DNA of 64,000 bases from JBBCJT01 sp037190665 (lineage in GTDB: Bacteria; Pseudomonadota; Alphaproteobacteria; Acetobacterales; Acetobacteraceae): the NCBI GenBank assembly GCA_037190665.1, contig JBBCJT010000027.1, positions 62,001-126,000 on the forward strand, written 5' to 3'. Below the pieces are notes generated by a model. It made no database searches and was not told the origin of the DNA. It saw only the letters and a list, made by a program, of their open reading frames with translations. Position numbers and translations under genes: made by a program. Of this stretch, positions 51,031-59,486 are shown in pieces (the first letter of the stretch is position 1; each line of letters begins with the position of its first letter).

Positions 51031-52017
51031 ATGACCCTGCTCACCCGCCGTCTCGTGCTCGCGGGCTCCGCACTGGCCATGCCTGCGATCGCCCGTGCGC
51101 AATCCGGCTGGCGGCCGACCCAGCCCGTGCGGATCATCGTGCCGGCGGCGCCGGGTGGCACGACGGACATCGCCGGACGCATGCTCGGCCATCATCTGGC
51201 GCCGCGCTGGGGGCAGCCGGCGGTGGTCGAGAACCGTTCCGGCGGCGGCGGGACCATCGGCACGATGGAGGTGGTGCGCGCGAAGCCGGACGGCCACACG
51301 ATCCTGTCCGGCAATATCGGCCCGCAGGCGATCGGCTATTCGCTGTTCCGCAATCTGCAGTACACGCCGGAAAGCCTGCTGCCCGTGTCCAACATGGTGC
51401 GCGGGCCGAACGTGCTGGTGGTGCATCCGTCCGTGCCGGCGCGCACGGTGCCGGAGCTGATCGCGCATTTGAAGGCCAATCCCGGCCAGCTCGGCTGCGG
51501 CAATCCCGGCGTCGGCCAGTCGCCGCACCTGTCGGCGGTATGGTTCGCGCAGCTCACCGGCACGTCGATCATCCACGTGCCGTTCCGCGGCGCGGGGCCG
51601 GCGATGGTGGAGCTGGTCGCCGGCAACATCCAGCTCATGTTCGACAACCTGACCACGGCCATCGAGCAGATCCGCGCCGGCAAGGTGCGCGCGCTCGCCG
51701 TCACCAGCGCGGACCGCTCGCCGCAACTGCCGGACCTGCCCGCGCTGCGCGAGACGGCGCCGGAGCTTGCCGCCTATGACGTCTCCACCTGGTTCGGCAT
51801 GTTCCTGCCGGCCGGCACGCCCGCACCGATCGTGCAGGCGCTGAACGAGGAGATGCGCGTGCTGATCGAATCCGATGAGGGCAAGGCACGCTTCACGCAG
51901 ATGGGCGGCGTGGGCGCCTGGAGCACGCCCGACCGCTTCGCCGCCTTCGTGAAGGCGGAGATCGAGAAATGGGGCGCGGTGATCCGGCGCGAAGGACTGC
52001 AGATCGAGGTGAGCTGA
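51031..52017 (+). CDS. Bug-family (TctC-type) tripartite tricarboxylate transporter receptor
   Basis: A 328-residue periplasmic protein with a twin-arginine-like signal (MTLLTRRLVLAGSALAMPAI) after GGAGG (51017-51021). The family opening is WRPTQPVRIIVPAAPGGTTD, then VVENRSGGGGTIGTMEV. No TctA/TctB genes adjoin it. It is three bases upstream of the ammonia-lyase, so the pair may take up and degrade one amino acid (inference). Confidence 0.93.
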   Translation: MTLLTRRLVLAGSALAMPAIARAQSGWRPTQPVRIIVPAAPGGTTDIAGRMLGHHLAPRWGQPAVVENRSGGGGTIGTMEVVRAKPDGHTILSGNIGPQAIGYSLFRNLQYTPESLLPVSNMVRGPNVLVVHPSVPARTVPELIAHLKANPGQLGCGNPGVGQSPHLSAVWFAQLTGTSIIHVPFRGAGPAMVELVAGNIQLMFDNLTTAIEQIRAGKVRALAVTSADRSPQLPDLPALRETAPELAAYDVSTWFGMFLPAGTPAPIVQALNEEMRVLIESDEGKARFTQMGGVGAWSTPDRFAAFVKAEIEKWGAVIRREGLQIEVS

Positions 52018-52020
52018 CCG

Positions 52021-53175
52021 ATGACGGAACTGAGGCGCGTTGCGCCGCGCGATCCCGCGCAGGCGTTGCTGTGGACGAATCCGGACGTTGACCGCACGGG
52101 CGGCTGGGATGCCGTGCGCATGGGCTTCGATGTGCTGGCGGAGGCGCGCGCGGCGCGGGAGGTGATCGGGGGCTGGCCCGGCTATGCGCCGTCGCCGCTG
52201 CACGACCTGCCGGCCACGGCGCGCGCGCTGGGGATCACGGCGCTGTCCTGCAAGGACGAGGGCGGGCGCTTCGGCCTCGGCAGCTTCAAGGCGCTCGGTG
52301 CGCCCTACGCGGTGCACCGGCTGCTGGCGCAGGCGGGCCGCCCGCCGGCCGACGTCACGGTCGCCTGCATCACCGACGGCAACCATGGCCGCGCGCTGGC
52401 CTGGGGCGCCCGCCAGCTCGGCTGCAAGGCGGTCGTCTACATCCCGCGCGGCGTCAGCCCGGCGCGCGTGGAGGCGATCGCCGCACAGGGCGCGCGGGTG
52501 GTGCCGGTCGATCTCGTCTACGACGACGCGCTGGAGAAGCTGCGCACGGATGCGGCGCGGGAGGGCTGGGACATCGTCTCCGACCTCGCCTATCCCGGCT
52601 ATGTCGAGATGCCGCGCGCCTGCATGGCGGGCTACGCGGTGATGGTCGACGAGATCCTCGCCGCCCGCCCCACGCCGCCGACGCATGTGCTGATCCAGGG
52701 CGGCTGCGGCGGTTTCGCCGCCGCGATCCTCGCCGCGTTCTGGGCCCGCTCCGGCGCCGCGCGGCCGCATCTGACGGTGATCGAACCGGCGCGCGCCGCC
52801 TGCCTGCTGGAAGCGGCCGAGGCCGGCGGTCCGGTGCGGGTGGATGGCGAGCTGGACACGCTGATGGGCGGTCTGGCCTGCGGCGTGGTCTCGCTCGCCG
52901 CGTGGCCGATCCTGCGCGACGGGGTGGACGCCTACATGATCCTGCCGGAGGCGGAGATCGTGCCGGCGATGCGCGATCTGGCGCGCCCACCGGGCGGCGA
53001 TCCCGCGGTCGTGGCGGGCGAGACGGGCGCGGCCGGGCTCGCGGCGCTGCGGATGATCGCGCAGCAGCCGGCGCTCGCCTCCCGCATCGGGCTGGGCCCG
53101 GAGAGCGACGTGCTGATCTTCGTCTGCGAAGGCGCGACCGACCCGGATCGCTACCGGGAACTGGTCGAAGGCTAG
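52021..53175 (+). CDS. dpaL: diaminopropionate ammonia-lyase
   Basis: A 384-residue fold-type II PLP enzyme. PLP Lys90 is in GLGSFKALGAPYAV, the phosphate loop is QGGCGGFAAAI, and CIT-DGNHGRALAWGARQLG is typical of DpaL. The reaction breaks 2,3-diaminopropionate to pyruvate and ammonia. Coupled to the Bug receptor gene upstream; a hairpin terminator follows its stop. Confidence 0.9.
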   Translation: MTELRRVAPRDPAQALLWTNPDVDRTGGWDAVRMGFDVLAEARAAREVIGGWPGYAPSPLHDLPATARALGITALSCKDEGGRFGLGSFKALGAPYAVHRLLAQAGRPPADVTVACITDGNHGRALAWGARQLGCKAVVYIPRGVSPARVEAIAAQGARVVPVDLVYDDALEKLRTDAAREGWDIVSDLAYPGYVEMPRACMAGYAVMVDEILAARPTPPTHVLIQGGCGGFAAAILAAFWARSGAARPHLTVIEPARAACLLEAAEAGGPVRVDGELDTLMGGLACGVVSLAAWPILRDGVDAYMILPEAEIVPAMRDLARPPGGDPAVVAGETGAAGLAALRMIAQQPALASRIGLGPESDVLIFVCEGATDPDRYRELVEG

Positions 53176-53184
53176 GAACGGACA

Positions 53185-53212
53185 TCACCTGCGCCGCGGA
53201 CGGCGCAGGTGA
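53185..53212. terminator. 12-bp perfect stem-loop after dpaL
   Basis: TCACCTGCGCCG (53185-53196) and CGGCGCAGGTGA (53201-53212) with a CGGA loop, ten bases past the dpaL stop and 27 bases past the end of the convergent small gene. Confidence 0.75.
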
Positions 53213-53239
53213 ACCCGCTTCGGCGCAGGAAGTCCGAGG

Positions 53240-53548
53240 TCACTGCGAGAGGCTGCTGACCTCGCGTGCGAGGCGCCGACGCTCCTGCGCCAGCGCGTCG
53301 CGCTGGGCCGTGAGCCTCGCGATGTCCTCGCGCAGGGTTTTCTTCTCGACCCGAGCAAGCTCGGCGACGGAGTACGGCCGCGCGGGGGGATCGCGGTCCG
53401 GTACCACTGTAAGCACGATGAAAAGCAGGCCGAGTGCGCCCGCGATAAGCGTTGCCACAAAAGCAACCCAAGCGCGTGGCGGGCCTGCCTTGTCGTCGAT
53501 CTCGATCGACATGCGTCGACCGCTGATCTCCACGACCCCGCCGTCCAT
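53240..53548 (-). CDS. small membrane protein with C-terminal coiled coil
   Basis: A 102-residue protein. One membrane helix at about 25-47 (RAWVAFVATLIAGALGLLFIV) and a charged coiled coil at 62-100 (VAELARVEKKTLREDIARLT ... LAQERRRLAREVSSL), like a small FtsB-type topology. ATG 53548 follows AGGAGG-like GGAGGTTCAGCG. No family recognised. The 150 bases upstream (53549-53698) are AT-rich and hold no gene. Confidence 0.65.
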   Translation of the reverse strand: MDGGVVEISGRRMSIEIDDKAGPPRAWVAFVATLIAGALGLLFIVLTVVPDRDPPARPYSVAELARVEKKTLREDIARLTAQRDALAQERRRLAREVSSLSQ

Positions 53549-53698
53549 CGCTGAACCTCCTGTCTGTCCCGGTTTTGGCCAACCGAGTAAACGCGAGGCG
53601 CTTTACGGAATTCCAGTGACTTTGCTGCGACGCAAAATAATTAGTAATATCAGTAGATTGACCAGAAAAAATCGTATTCGTGCGGATTACGTTAGTAT

Positions 53699-54454
53699 TC
53701 AGTTCACCGCTTCATCGCGGTAAGTGCCCCAGAACGCCTCCCGCGGGAGATAGCCGCGATGGTCGCCCACCTGCACCTGGCACCAGTCGGTACCGGGCTC
53801 GCAGGTCCGCACCCGCCCGACCACGCCGCCCTTCAGACGCGCCACTGTCTGGGCGTTCGCCTCGGGCGCGCGACGGAGCGGCTGTTCCTCCCCGCGGACG
53901 ATGAAGCTGCGGCGGCCGGTGAGCACGGCCGCATGAACCCAGCCCTGCACGCCGTCCGGATCGCGCACCAGCCGCCAGACCTCGAACTCGCGCATGATCT
54001 CCACCGGCAGGTCGCGGCGCTGGTAGACCCATTGCACGGGATAGCGCGTGCCCGGACCGGCCCGCATGTTCACCTCATCCGCCCGCAGCGCGGCGAAGCG
54101 GGGGATCGGCAGGCCGCTGACGCTGCCGCGCGGCGGCTCGGCGGGCCGTTCCGGCACTGCGGGGGCCGCAGGGGGCGGTGGCTCGGCGGGACGGGGGGCG
54201 GCGGCCGCACCGGCAGCCGCGCCACCCGCTGCACCGGCGGCCGCGCCGGGCGTGGCCGGGCGCGGCGTGCGCGTCGGGTTCTGCGCGGCAGGGCGCGGCT
54301 GCGACGGCCTGGTCGGGCGCACCACGGGGGGGCGATCCGTCCGCTGGGCGGCGGCCGGTCTCTGGGGCGATTGCTGGCTGCGTTGCGGGGACGTCTGGGC
54401 CGCGGCGGTCAGCGGGACCAGCGCCACCAGCAGGAGGATCCGGCACAGGCGCAT
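53699..54454 (-). CDS. SH3-domain exported protein
   Basis: A 251-residue periplasmic protein from ATG 54454 (MRLCRILLLVALVPLTAAAQ), six bases after GAGG; a TTG at 54469 is an alternative. After the signal comes a Pro/Ala/Arg-rich linker (about 20-115) and two bacterial SH3-type repeats: ALRADEVNMRAGPGTRYPVQ ... VQGWVHAAVLTGRRSF and PLRRAPEANAQTVARLKGG ... WCQVQVGDHRGYLPREAFW. SH3b domains in this setting usually bind peptidoglycan or partner proteins. Confidence 0.88.
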   Translation of the reverse strand: MRLCRILLLVALVPLTAAAQTSPQRSQQSPQRPAAAQRTDRPPVVRPTRPSQPRPAAQNPTRTPRPATPGAAAGAAGGAAAGAAAAPRPAEPPPPAAPAVPERPAEPPRGSVSGLPIPRFAALRADEVNMRAGPGTRYPVQWVYQRRDLPVEIMREFEVWRLVRDPDGVQGWVHAAVLTGRRSFIVRGEEQPLRRAPEANAQTVARLKGGVVGRVRTCEPGTDWCQVQVGDHRGYLPREAFWGTYRDEAVN

Positions 54455-54504
54455 GAGCCTGCCTCGCAATGCCCGCGCGTCGCGTCAAGCCGCGCGTCGC
54501 GCCT

Positions 54505-54882
54505 CTACAGAGTTATGATCTGCCCGCCCTTCGTCGCGGCGAGGAAGGTCGCCACGCCGGCCACTTCCACGCCGGGGGCGAGCGCCGTCGCGTCCAGCGC
54601 CTCGACCCGCAGCCCCGCCTCGCAGGCGATGCGCCGCACGCCGAGTTCGGCGGCGGCTTCGGCCAGTTCGGCGAAGGTGCCCACGCCGCGCGCGGCAAGC
54701 TCCGCCTCGCGCGGATCGGCGGCGAAGGGCGGCTCCGTGCGCAGCGCGTGCACGCCCTCGTTGGTCGCGAACAGGACCGCGGTCCGGCCCAGCGCGGCCG
54801 CGGTGGTGGCAAGCACCAGCGCATAATGCGCGCGCGCGTGCCCGCCGGAGATCAGCAGCAGGCCGAGCGGTTCAGTCGGCAA
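54505..54882 (-). CDS. DsrE-family protein
   Basis: A 125-residue protein with a DsrE/DsrF-like fold: LGLLLISGGHARAHYALVLA then VLFATNEGVHALR and a conserved Cys (RIACEAGLRVEAL). The start is a TTG at 54882; no ATG or GTG is available, and it overlaps the moeB-like stop. The family takes part in sulfur relay, which fits its place next to a ThiF/MoeB-type activating enzyme. Confidence 0.78.
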   Translation of the reverse strand: MPTEPLGLLLISGGHARAHYALVLATTAAALGRTAVLFATNEGVHALRTEPPFAADPREAELAARGVGTFAELAEAAAELGVRRIACEAGLRVEALDATALAPGVEVAGVATFLAATKGGQIITL

Positions 54883-55687
54883 GCGCGTGGGCCGACAGGT
54901 CGTGCAGGCTCGCGGCGTCCCCGCAGGCGGTGCAGTCGGGATCGCGCGGCAGGCGCACGGTGCGGAAGCGCGTGGCGAGCGCGTCCCAGATCAGCAGCCG
55001 CCCGGCGAGGCTCTCGCCGATGCCGAGGATCTCCTTCAGCACCTCGGTCGCCTGCAGCGTGCCCATCACGCCGGTCACACCCCCCAGCACGCCCGCCTGG
55101 CTGCAGGTGGGCACCAGCCCGTCGGGCGGCGGGGCGGGGTTGAGGCAGCGGTAGCAGGGGCCGCCCGCATGCGGCTTGAACACGGACAACTGGCCCTCGA
55201 AGCGCAGTACGGCGGCGGAGACCAGCGTGCGTTTGGCCAGCACGCAGGTGTCGTTGACCAGGAAGCGGGTGGCGAAGTTGTCGGTGCCGTCGCAGACGAT
55301 GTCGTAGGCCGAGACGAGACCGAGCGCGTTCTCCGCGCTCAGCCGCAGCACATGCGGTACCACCGTCACGTCCGGGTTGATGTCGCGCGCGGCCTGCGCG
55401 GCGGAATCCGCCTTCGTCTGCCCCAGCCGCGCGGTGGTGTGGGCGATCTGCCGCTGCAGGTTGGACAGTTCCACCACGTCGTCGTCGATCAGCCCGATCG
55501 TGCCGACGCCCGCGGCGGCGAGATACAGCGCGAGCGGCGAGCCGAGCCCGCCCGCGCCCACGATCAGCACCCGTGCCGCGCGCAGCTTCGCCTGCCCGGT
55601 CCCGCCCACTTCCTTCAGCAGGATGTGGCGGGAGTAGCGGTCGATCTCCTGCTCGCTGAAGTCGAGCTCGCTGAAGCCGGGCGTCAT
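54872..55687 (-). CDS. moeB: MoeB/ThiF/HesA-family adenylyltransferase
   Basis: A 271-residue E1-like enzyme from ATG 55687 (MTPGFSELDFSEQEIDRYSR). Nucleotide loop VLIVGAGGLGSPLALYLAAA (40-59), DDDVVELSNLQRQ, and zinc cysteines 178/181 (CYRC) and 252/255 (CTAC). Cys195 (PTCSQAG) is in the thioester region. It adenylates the C-terminus of a MoaD/ThiS-type carrier for molybdopterin or thiamin. No rhodanese domain. Coupled to the DsrE gene. Confidence 0.9.
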   Translation of the reverse strand: MTPGFSELDFSEQEIDRYSRHILLKEVGGTGQAKLRAARVLIVGAGGLGSPLALYLAAAGVGTIGLIDDDVVELSNLQRQIAHTTARLGQTKADSAAQAARDINPDVTVVPHVLRLSAENALGLVSAYDIVCDGTDNFATRFLVNDTCVLAKRTLVSAAVLRFEGQLSVFKPHAGGPCYRCLNPAPPPDGLVPTCSQAGVLGGVTGVMGTLQATEVLKEILGIGESLAGRLLIWDALATRFRTVRLPRDPDCTACGDAASLHDLSAHALAD

Positions 55688-55718
55688 GGGTGCAAGGTGG
55701 TGTGCGGGCCGGGGCGGG

Positions 55719-56204
55719 TCAAACCCCGGCCGAGGTCTCGCTGATATCGGCGATCTGCCCGCCGCTGATGCGCACCAGCTCGGCCGCACTGGTGCGGAAC
55801 ACGTGCATCGGGCTGCCGGCCGCGGCCCAGACCGGGTCGAGCGCGAGCAGGTCGCGGTCCACCACCACGTGCGGCGGCGTCAGGTGGCCCACGGGTGCCA
55901 CGCCGCCGATCGCGAAGCCCGTCTTCTCCCGCACCCAGTCGGCATCGGCGCGCTTGATGGGCTGGCCGAGCACGCCTGCCACGCGGGCTGCGTCGACGCG
56001 GTTCGCGCCGGAGGCGATCACCAGCACCGGCCTGCCGTCCGCACCGCGGAAGACGAGGGACTTGGCGATCTGCGCCACCGCGCAGCCCACGGCGGCGGCA
56101 GCCTCCGCGCTGGTTCGCGTGCCGGCGGGGAACGCATCGATCCGGTCCTCGTGCCCCGCCGCGAGCAGGGCGGCGCGCACGCGCTCCACCGAGCCGCCGC
56201 TCAT
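55719..56204 (-). CDS. YbaK/EbsC-family aminoacyl-tRNA deacylase-like protein
   Basis: A 161-residue protein from ATG 56204 (MSGGSVERVRAALL). The segments VGCAVAQIAKSLVFRGADGR, VIASGANRVDAARVA and GFAIGGVAPVGHLTP are typical of the trans-editing deacylases that clear misacylated tRNA. The lysine in AKSLVF is the usual catalytic or binding residue. 31 bases upstream of moeB on the same strand. Confidence 0.9.
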   Translation of the reverse strand: MSGGSVERVRAALLAAGHEDRIDAFPAGTRTSAEAAAAVGCAVAQIAKSLVFRGADGRPVLVIASGANRVDAARVAGVLGQPIKRADADWVREKTGFAIGGVAPVGHLTPPHVVVDRDLLALDPVWAAAGSPMHVFRTSAAELVRISGGQIADISETSAGV

Positions 56205-56298
56205 GATTCGTGTCCGCAACTTGTGGCCGCAATCTCGCAAATACTGCACGGCATGCGTGTCGTCATCCCGGTCCGGTTCCGTCAGGTTCCGCCCCCGC

Positions 56299-56322
56299 AC
56301 GGCGGGTCGCCCGACCCGCCGT
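56299..56322. terminator. 11-bp perfect hairpin between divergent genes
   Basis: ACGGCGGGTCG (56299-56309) and CGACCCGCCGT (56312-56322) with a 2-nt loop. It sits 21 bases before ATG 56344, just upstream of an AAGGAAG ribosome site. It may shape translation or act as an operator; it is not at the end of a gene. Confidence 0.4.
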
Positions 56323-56343
56323 CCACAGGCGCAAGGAAGAACG

Positions 56344-58059
56344 ATGTCCATACTCACCGTGGGATCGGGGCAGCAATACGCGACGCTGAAGGCGGCCGTG
56401 GGTGCCGCGAAATCCGGCGATACGATCCAGGTGCAAGCCGGCACCTACACCAACGACTTCGCCTATATCGACAAGGCGCTGACCATCCGGGGCGTGGACG
56501 GGATGGCGCATTTCACCGCCAGCGTCCCGCCGTCGAACGGCAAGGCGATCCTGACCACCAACGCCAACGTGCTGCTGGAGAACATCGAGCTGTCGGGGGC
56601 GAAGGTCGCCGACCGCAACGGTGCCGGCGTGCGCGTCGAGGGCGGCACGCTGACGCTGCAGGATTGCTACGTCCATCACAACGAGAACGGCATCCTGTCC
56701 AACGCGGCGACGCAGGCGGTGGTGATCCGCGAATCGGAGTTCGCCTTCAACGGCGCGGGCGACGGCTATTCGCACGGCATCTACGTGTCCGGGCAGAAGC
56801 TGGAGATCAGCGACAGCTACTTCCACGACACGGCGGTCGGCCACGAGATCAAGTCGCGCGCCGCCGTGACCACGATCACCGACAGCCGCATCTTCGACCT
56901 GTCCGGCACCGCCAGCTACAGCGTGGACCTGCCGAACGGCGGGACGGTGGTGCTGAAGGACAACGTGCTCGAGCAGGGCGCGGCGAGCGAGAACCCCGCA
57001 GTGGTGTCCTTCGGCGTGGAGGGCAATCTCTGGTCCGGATCGTCCCTGACCATGACGGACAACGTCATCGTCAACAGTCTCGGCAAGGGCACCGGCGTGA
57101 TCAACGCCACCAGCGCCACGGTCACGCTCACGGGCACCGACCTGTACGGCATGACCGCTTCGCAGCTCGTCTCTGGCCCGGCGAAGGTCGCGGACACCAC
57201 GCTGCTGTCCGCACGTCCGGCGCTGGACACCTCCGCGCCGTGGCAGGACACGGCCGCGCCGCGGCCCGATCAGAACCCGCAGCCCGATCCGGATCCGCAG
57301 CCTGATCCGGGCTCGCAGCCCGATCATGGCATCGTCCTCGGCAGCGGGCCGGATGCGCTGGTGCTGCGCGTGTCGGAAGATGCGTTCCGCGGCGATGCGG
57401 CGATGACGGTGAAGGTCGATGGCGTGGCCTATGGCGGCACCATCGCGGTGGACGCCTCGCACGCGAAGGGCGAGGCCGACCAGATCACCATCCGCGGCGA
57501 CTGGGGCCCCGGAGCGCACTCGGTCAGCGTCAGCTTCGTCAACGACCTCTGGGTGAGGGATGTCGGCGACCGGAACCTGCACGTGGAGGGCATCAGCTAC
57601 AACGGCGCGGAGGTCGCGGGCGCGAAGACGACGCTCTGGACCGCCGGCACGAAGTCCTTCGCCTTCACCGACGGCGCCGCGCAGCCCGACCAGGGCATCG
57701 TGTTCGGCAAGGGCGCGGACGCGCTGGTGCTGCGCGTGTCGGAGGATGCGTTCCGCGGCGATGCGATGATGACGGTCAAGGTCGACGGCGTGACCTATGG
57801 CGGCACGGGCGTGGCCGTCGATGCGTCGCATGCGAAGGGCGAGGTCGACACCGTCACCATCCGCGGCGACTGGGCGCCCGGCGCGCACACGGTCAGCATC
57901 GGCTTCGCGAACGACCTCTGGGTGCGGGATGTCGGCGACCGGAACCTGTACGTGGACGGCATCAGCTACAACGGCGCCGAGATCGCCGGCGCGGAGACGA
58001 CGCTCTGGACCACCGGCACGAAGAGCTTCGCCTTCGCCGACCATTCGCCCATCGCCTGA
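56344..58059 (+). CDS. right-handed beta-helix protein with two CBM60-like xylan-binding modules
   Basis: A 571-residue protein from ATG 56344 (MSILTVGSGQQYATLKAAVG), no signal peptide. Residues 1-290 form a parallel beta-helix (VLLENIELSGAKVAD, GTLTLQDCYVHHNENGILS). A Pro/Asp linker (about 300-328, PQPDPDPQPDPGSQ) leads to two near-identical modules at about 330-440 and 452-565, both with ALVLRVSEDAFRGDA and NDLWVRDVGDRNL. The modules match calcium-dependent CBM60 (xylan) domains as I know them. Export is probably by a type I system. Role likely in binding or remodelling of polysaccharide or extracellular matrix. Confidence 0.85.
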   Translation: MSILTVGSGQQYATLKAAVGAAKSGDTIQVQAGTYTNDFAYIDKALTIRGVDGMAHFTASVPPSNGKAILTTNANVLLENIELSGAKVADRNGAGVRVEGGTLTLQDCYVHHNENGILSNAATQAVVIRESEFAFNGAGDGYSHGIYVSGQKLEISDSYFHDTAVGHEIKSRAAVTTITDSRIFDLSGTASYSVDLPNGGTVVLKDNVLEQGAASENPAVVSFGVEGNLWSGSSLTMTDNVIVNSLGKGTGVINATSATVTLTGTDLYGMTASQLVSGPAKVADTTLLSARPALDTSAPWQDTAAPRPDQNPQPDPDPQPDPGSQPDHGIVLGSGPDALVLRVSEDAFRGDAAMTVKVDGVAYGGTIAVDASHAKGEADQITIRGDWGPGAHSVSVSFVNDLWVRDVGDRNLHVEGISYNGAEVAGAKTTLWTAGTKSFAFTDGAAQPDQGIVFGKGADALVLRVSEDAFRGDAMMTVKVDGVTYGGTGVAVDASHAKGEVDTVTIRGDWAPGAHTVSIGFANDLWVRDVGDRNLYVDGISYNGAEIAGAETTLWTTGTKSFAFADHSPIA

Positions 58060-58134
58060 GGACGGGGGCGGCTCGTCTGGACGGGGCGGAGAGGCTATAG
58101 CTTCGCCCCGTCCATCTCCGAGGGAATGCCGCCG

Positions 58135-59466
58135 ATGTCATCCCGCCTCGTCCACCGCTCCCTGAACGTCGTTCCGCCGCGCGCGGTGGGAGGCGAAGGG
58201 ATCTACCTGATCGCGGAGGACGGGCGGCGCATCATCGACGGATCGGGCGGCGCGGCGGTGGCCGCGCTGGGGCACGGGCATCCGCGCGTGCTGGAAGCGA
58301 TGCGCAGCCAGCTCGACACGCTCTGCTACGCGCACACCAGCTTCTTCACCACGCCGCCGGCCGAGGAGCTCGCCGAGATCGTCGTCGGCGACGAGCCGGG
58401 CGGGCTGACGCATGCCTGGTTCTGCTCCTCCGGCTCGGAGGCGATGGAGGCGGCGCTGAAGCTCGCGCGCCAGTACCATCTGGAACGCGGCGACAAGCAG
58501 CGCACCCGATTCATCGCGCGGCGGCAGTCCTATCACGGCAACACGCTGGGCGCGCTCGGCGTCGGCGGGTCGATGATGCGCCGGCCAGCCTTCGCGCCGA
58601 TGCTGGGGCAGGTGTTCGACCATGTCTCGCCGGCCTTCGCCTACCGCTTCCGCCGCGACGACGAAAGCGAGGCGGAGTACGTCGCGCGCCTCGCCGTGGA
58701 GCTGGAGGCGGCGTTCCAGGCGGCCGGTCCGGGCAACGTCGCGGCCTTCGTGGCGGAGACCGTGGTGGGTGCGACCACCGGCTGCGTCGCCGCGCCCGCC
58801 GGCTACTTCAAGGCCGTGCGCGAGGTCTGCGACCGCCATGGCGCGCTGCTGATCCTCGACGAGGTGATGTGCGGCATGGGCCGCACCGGCACCATGCATG
58901 CGTGGGAGCAGGAAGGCATCGCGCCCGACATCCAGACCGTGGCCAAGGGGCTCGGCGGCGGCTTCCAGCCCATCGGCGGCGTGCTGGTGGCGGGCCGCGT
59001 GGTGCAGGCGCTGCGCGACGGGTCCGGCATCTTCCGCCACGGTCACACCTATCAGGGCCATCCCGTGGCCTGCGCGGCGGCACTCGCGGTGCAGAAGGTG
59101 ATCCGCGAGGAAGGGTTGCTGCAGGCGGTGCGCGATCGCGGCGCGCAGCTCGAGCAGGCATTGCACGACCGGCTCGGCAATCACGCCCATGTCGGCGACA
59201 TCCGCGGCCGCGGCCTGTTCTGGGCGATCGAGCTGGTGCAGGACCGCGCGACGAAGCAGGAGTTCGATCCGGCGCTGAAGGTCAACGACCGCATCAAGAA
59301 CGAGGCCTTCGACCGCGGCCTCGCGTGCTACGCCATGGCGGGCACGATCGACGGGGCGCGCGGCGACCATGTGATCCTCGCACCGCCCTACATCAGCACC
59401 GAGGCCGATATCGGCCGTATGGTGGCGATCCTCGGCGACGCCGTGGACGCTTCCCTGCCGCAATGA
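58135..59466 (+). CDS. class III (omega-type) aminotransferase
   Basis: A 443-residue PLP enzyme from ATG 58135 (MSSRLVHRSLNVVPPRAVGG), nine bases after GAGGGA; ATG 58126 is also possible. PLP Lys271 (TVAKGLGGGFQP) and Asp of LILDEVMCGMGRTG are in place; also the SSGSEAMEAALKLARQYHLE start of the PLP site. It moves an amino group to a 2-oxo acid; the donor is unknown. The amino-acid binding protein 21 bases downstream suggests uptake and use of the same amine. Confidence 0.9.
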   Translation: MSSRLVHRSLNVVPPRAVGGEGIYLIAEDGRRIIDGSGGAAVAALGHGHPRVLEAMRSQLDTLCYAHTSFFTTPPAEELAEIVVGDEPGGLTHAWFCSSGSEAMEAALKLARQYHLERGDKQRTRFIARRQSYHGNTLGALGVGGSMMRRPAFAPMLGQVFDHVSPAFAYRFRRDDESEAEYVARLAVELEAAFQAAGPGNVAAFVAETVVGATTGCVAAPAGYFKAVREVCDRHGALLILDEVMCGMGRTGTMHAWEQEGIAPDIQTVAKGLGGGFQPIGGVLVAGRVVQALRDGSGIFRHGHTYQGHPVACAAALAVQKVIREEGLLQAVRDRGAQLEQALHDRLGNHAHVGDIRGRGLFWAIELVQDRATKQEFDPALKVNDRIKNEAFDRGLACYAMAGTIDGARGDHVILAPPYISTEADIGRMVAILGDAVDASLPQ

Positions 59467-59486
59467 TCCAGACAGGAGAGACATTC

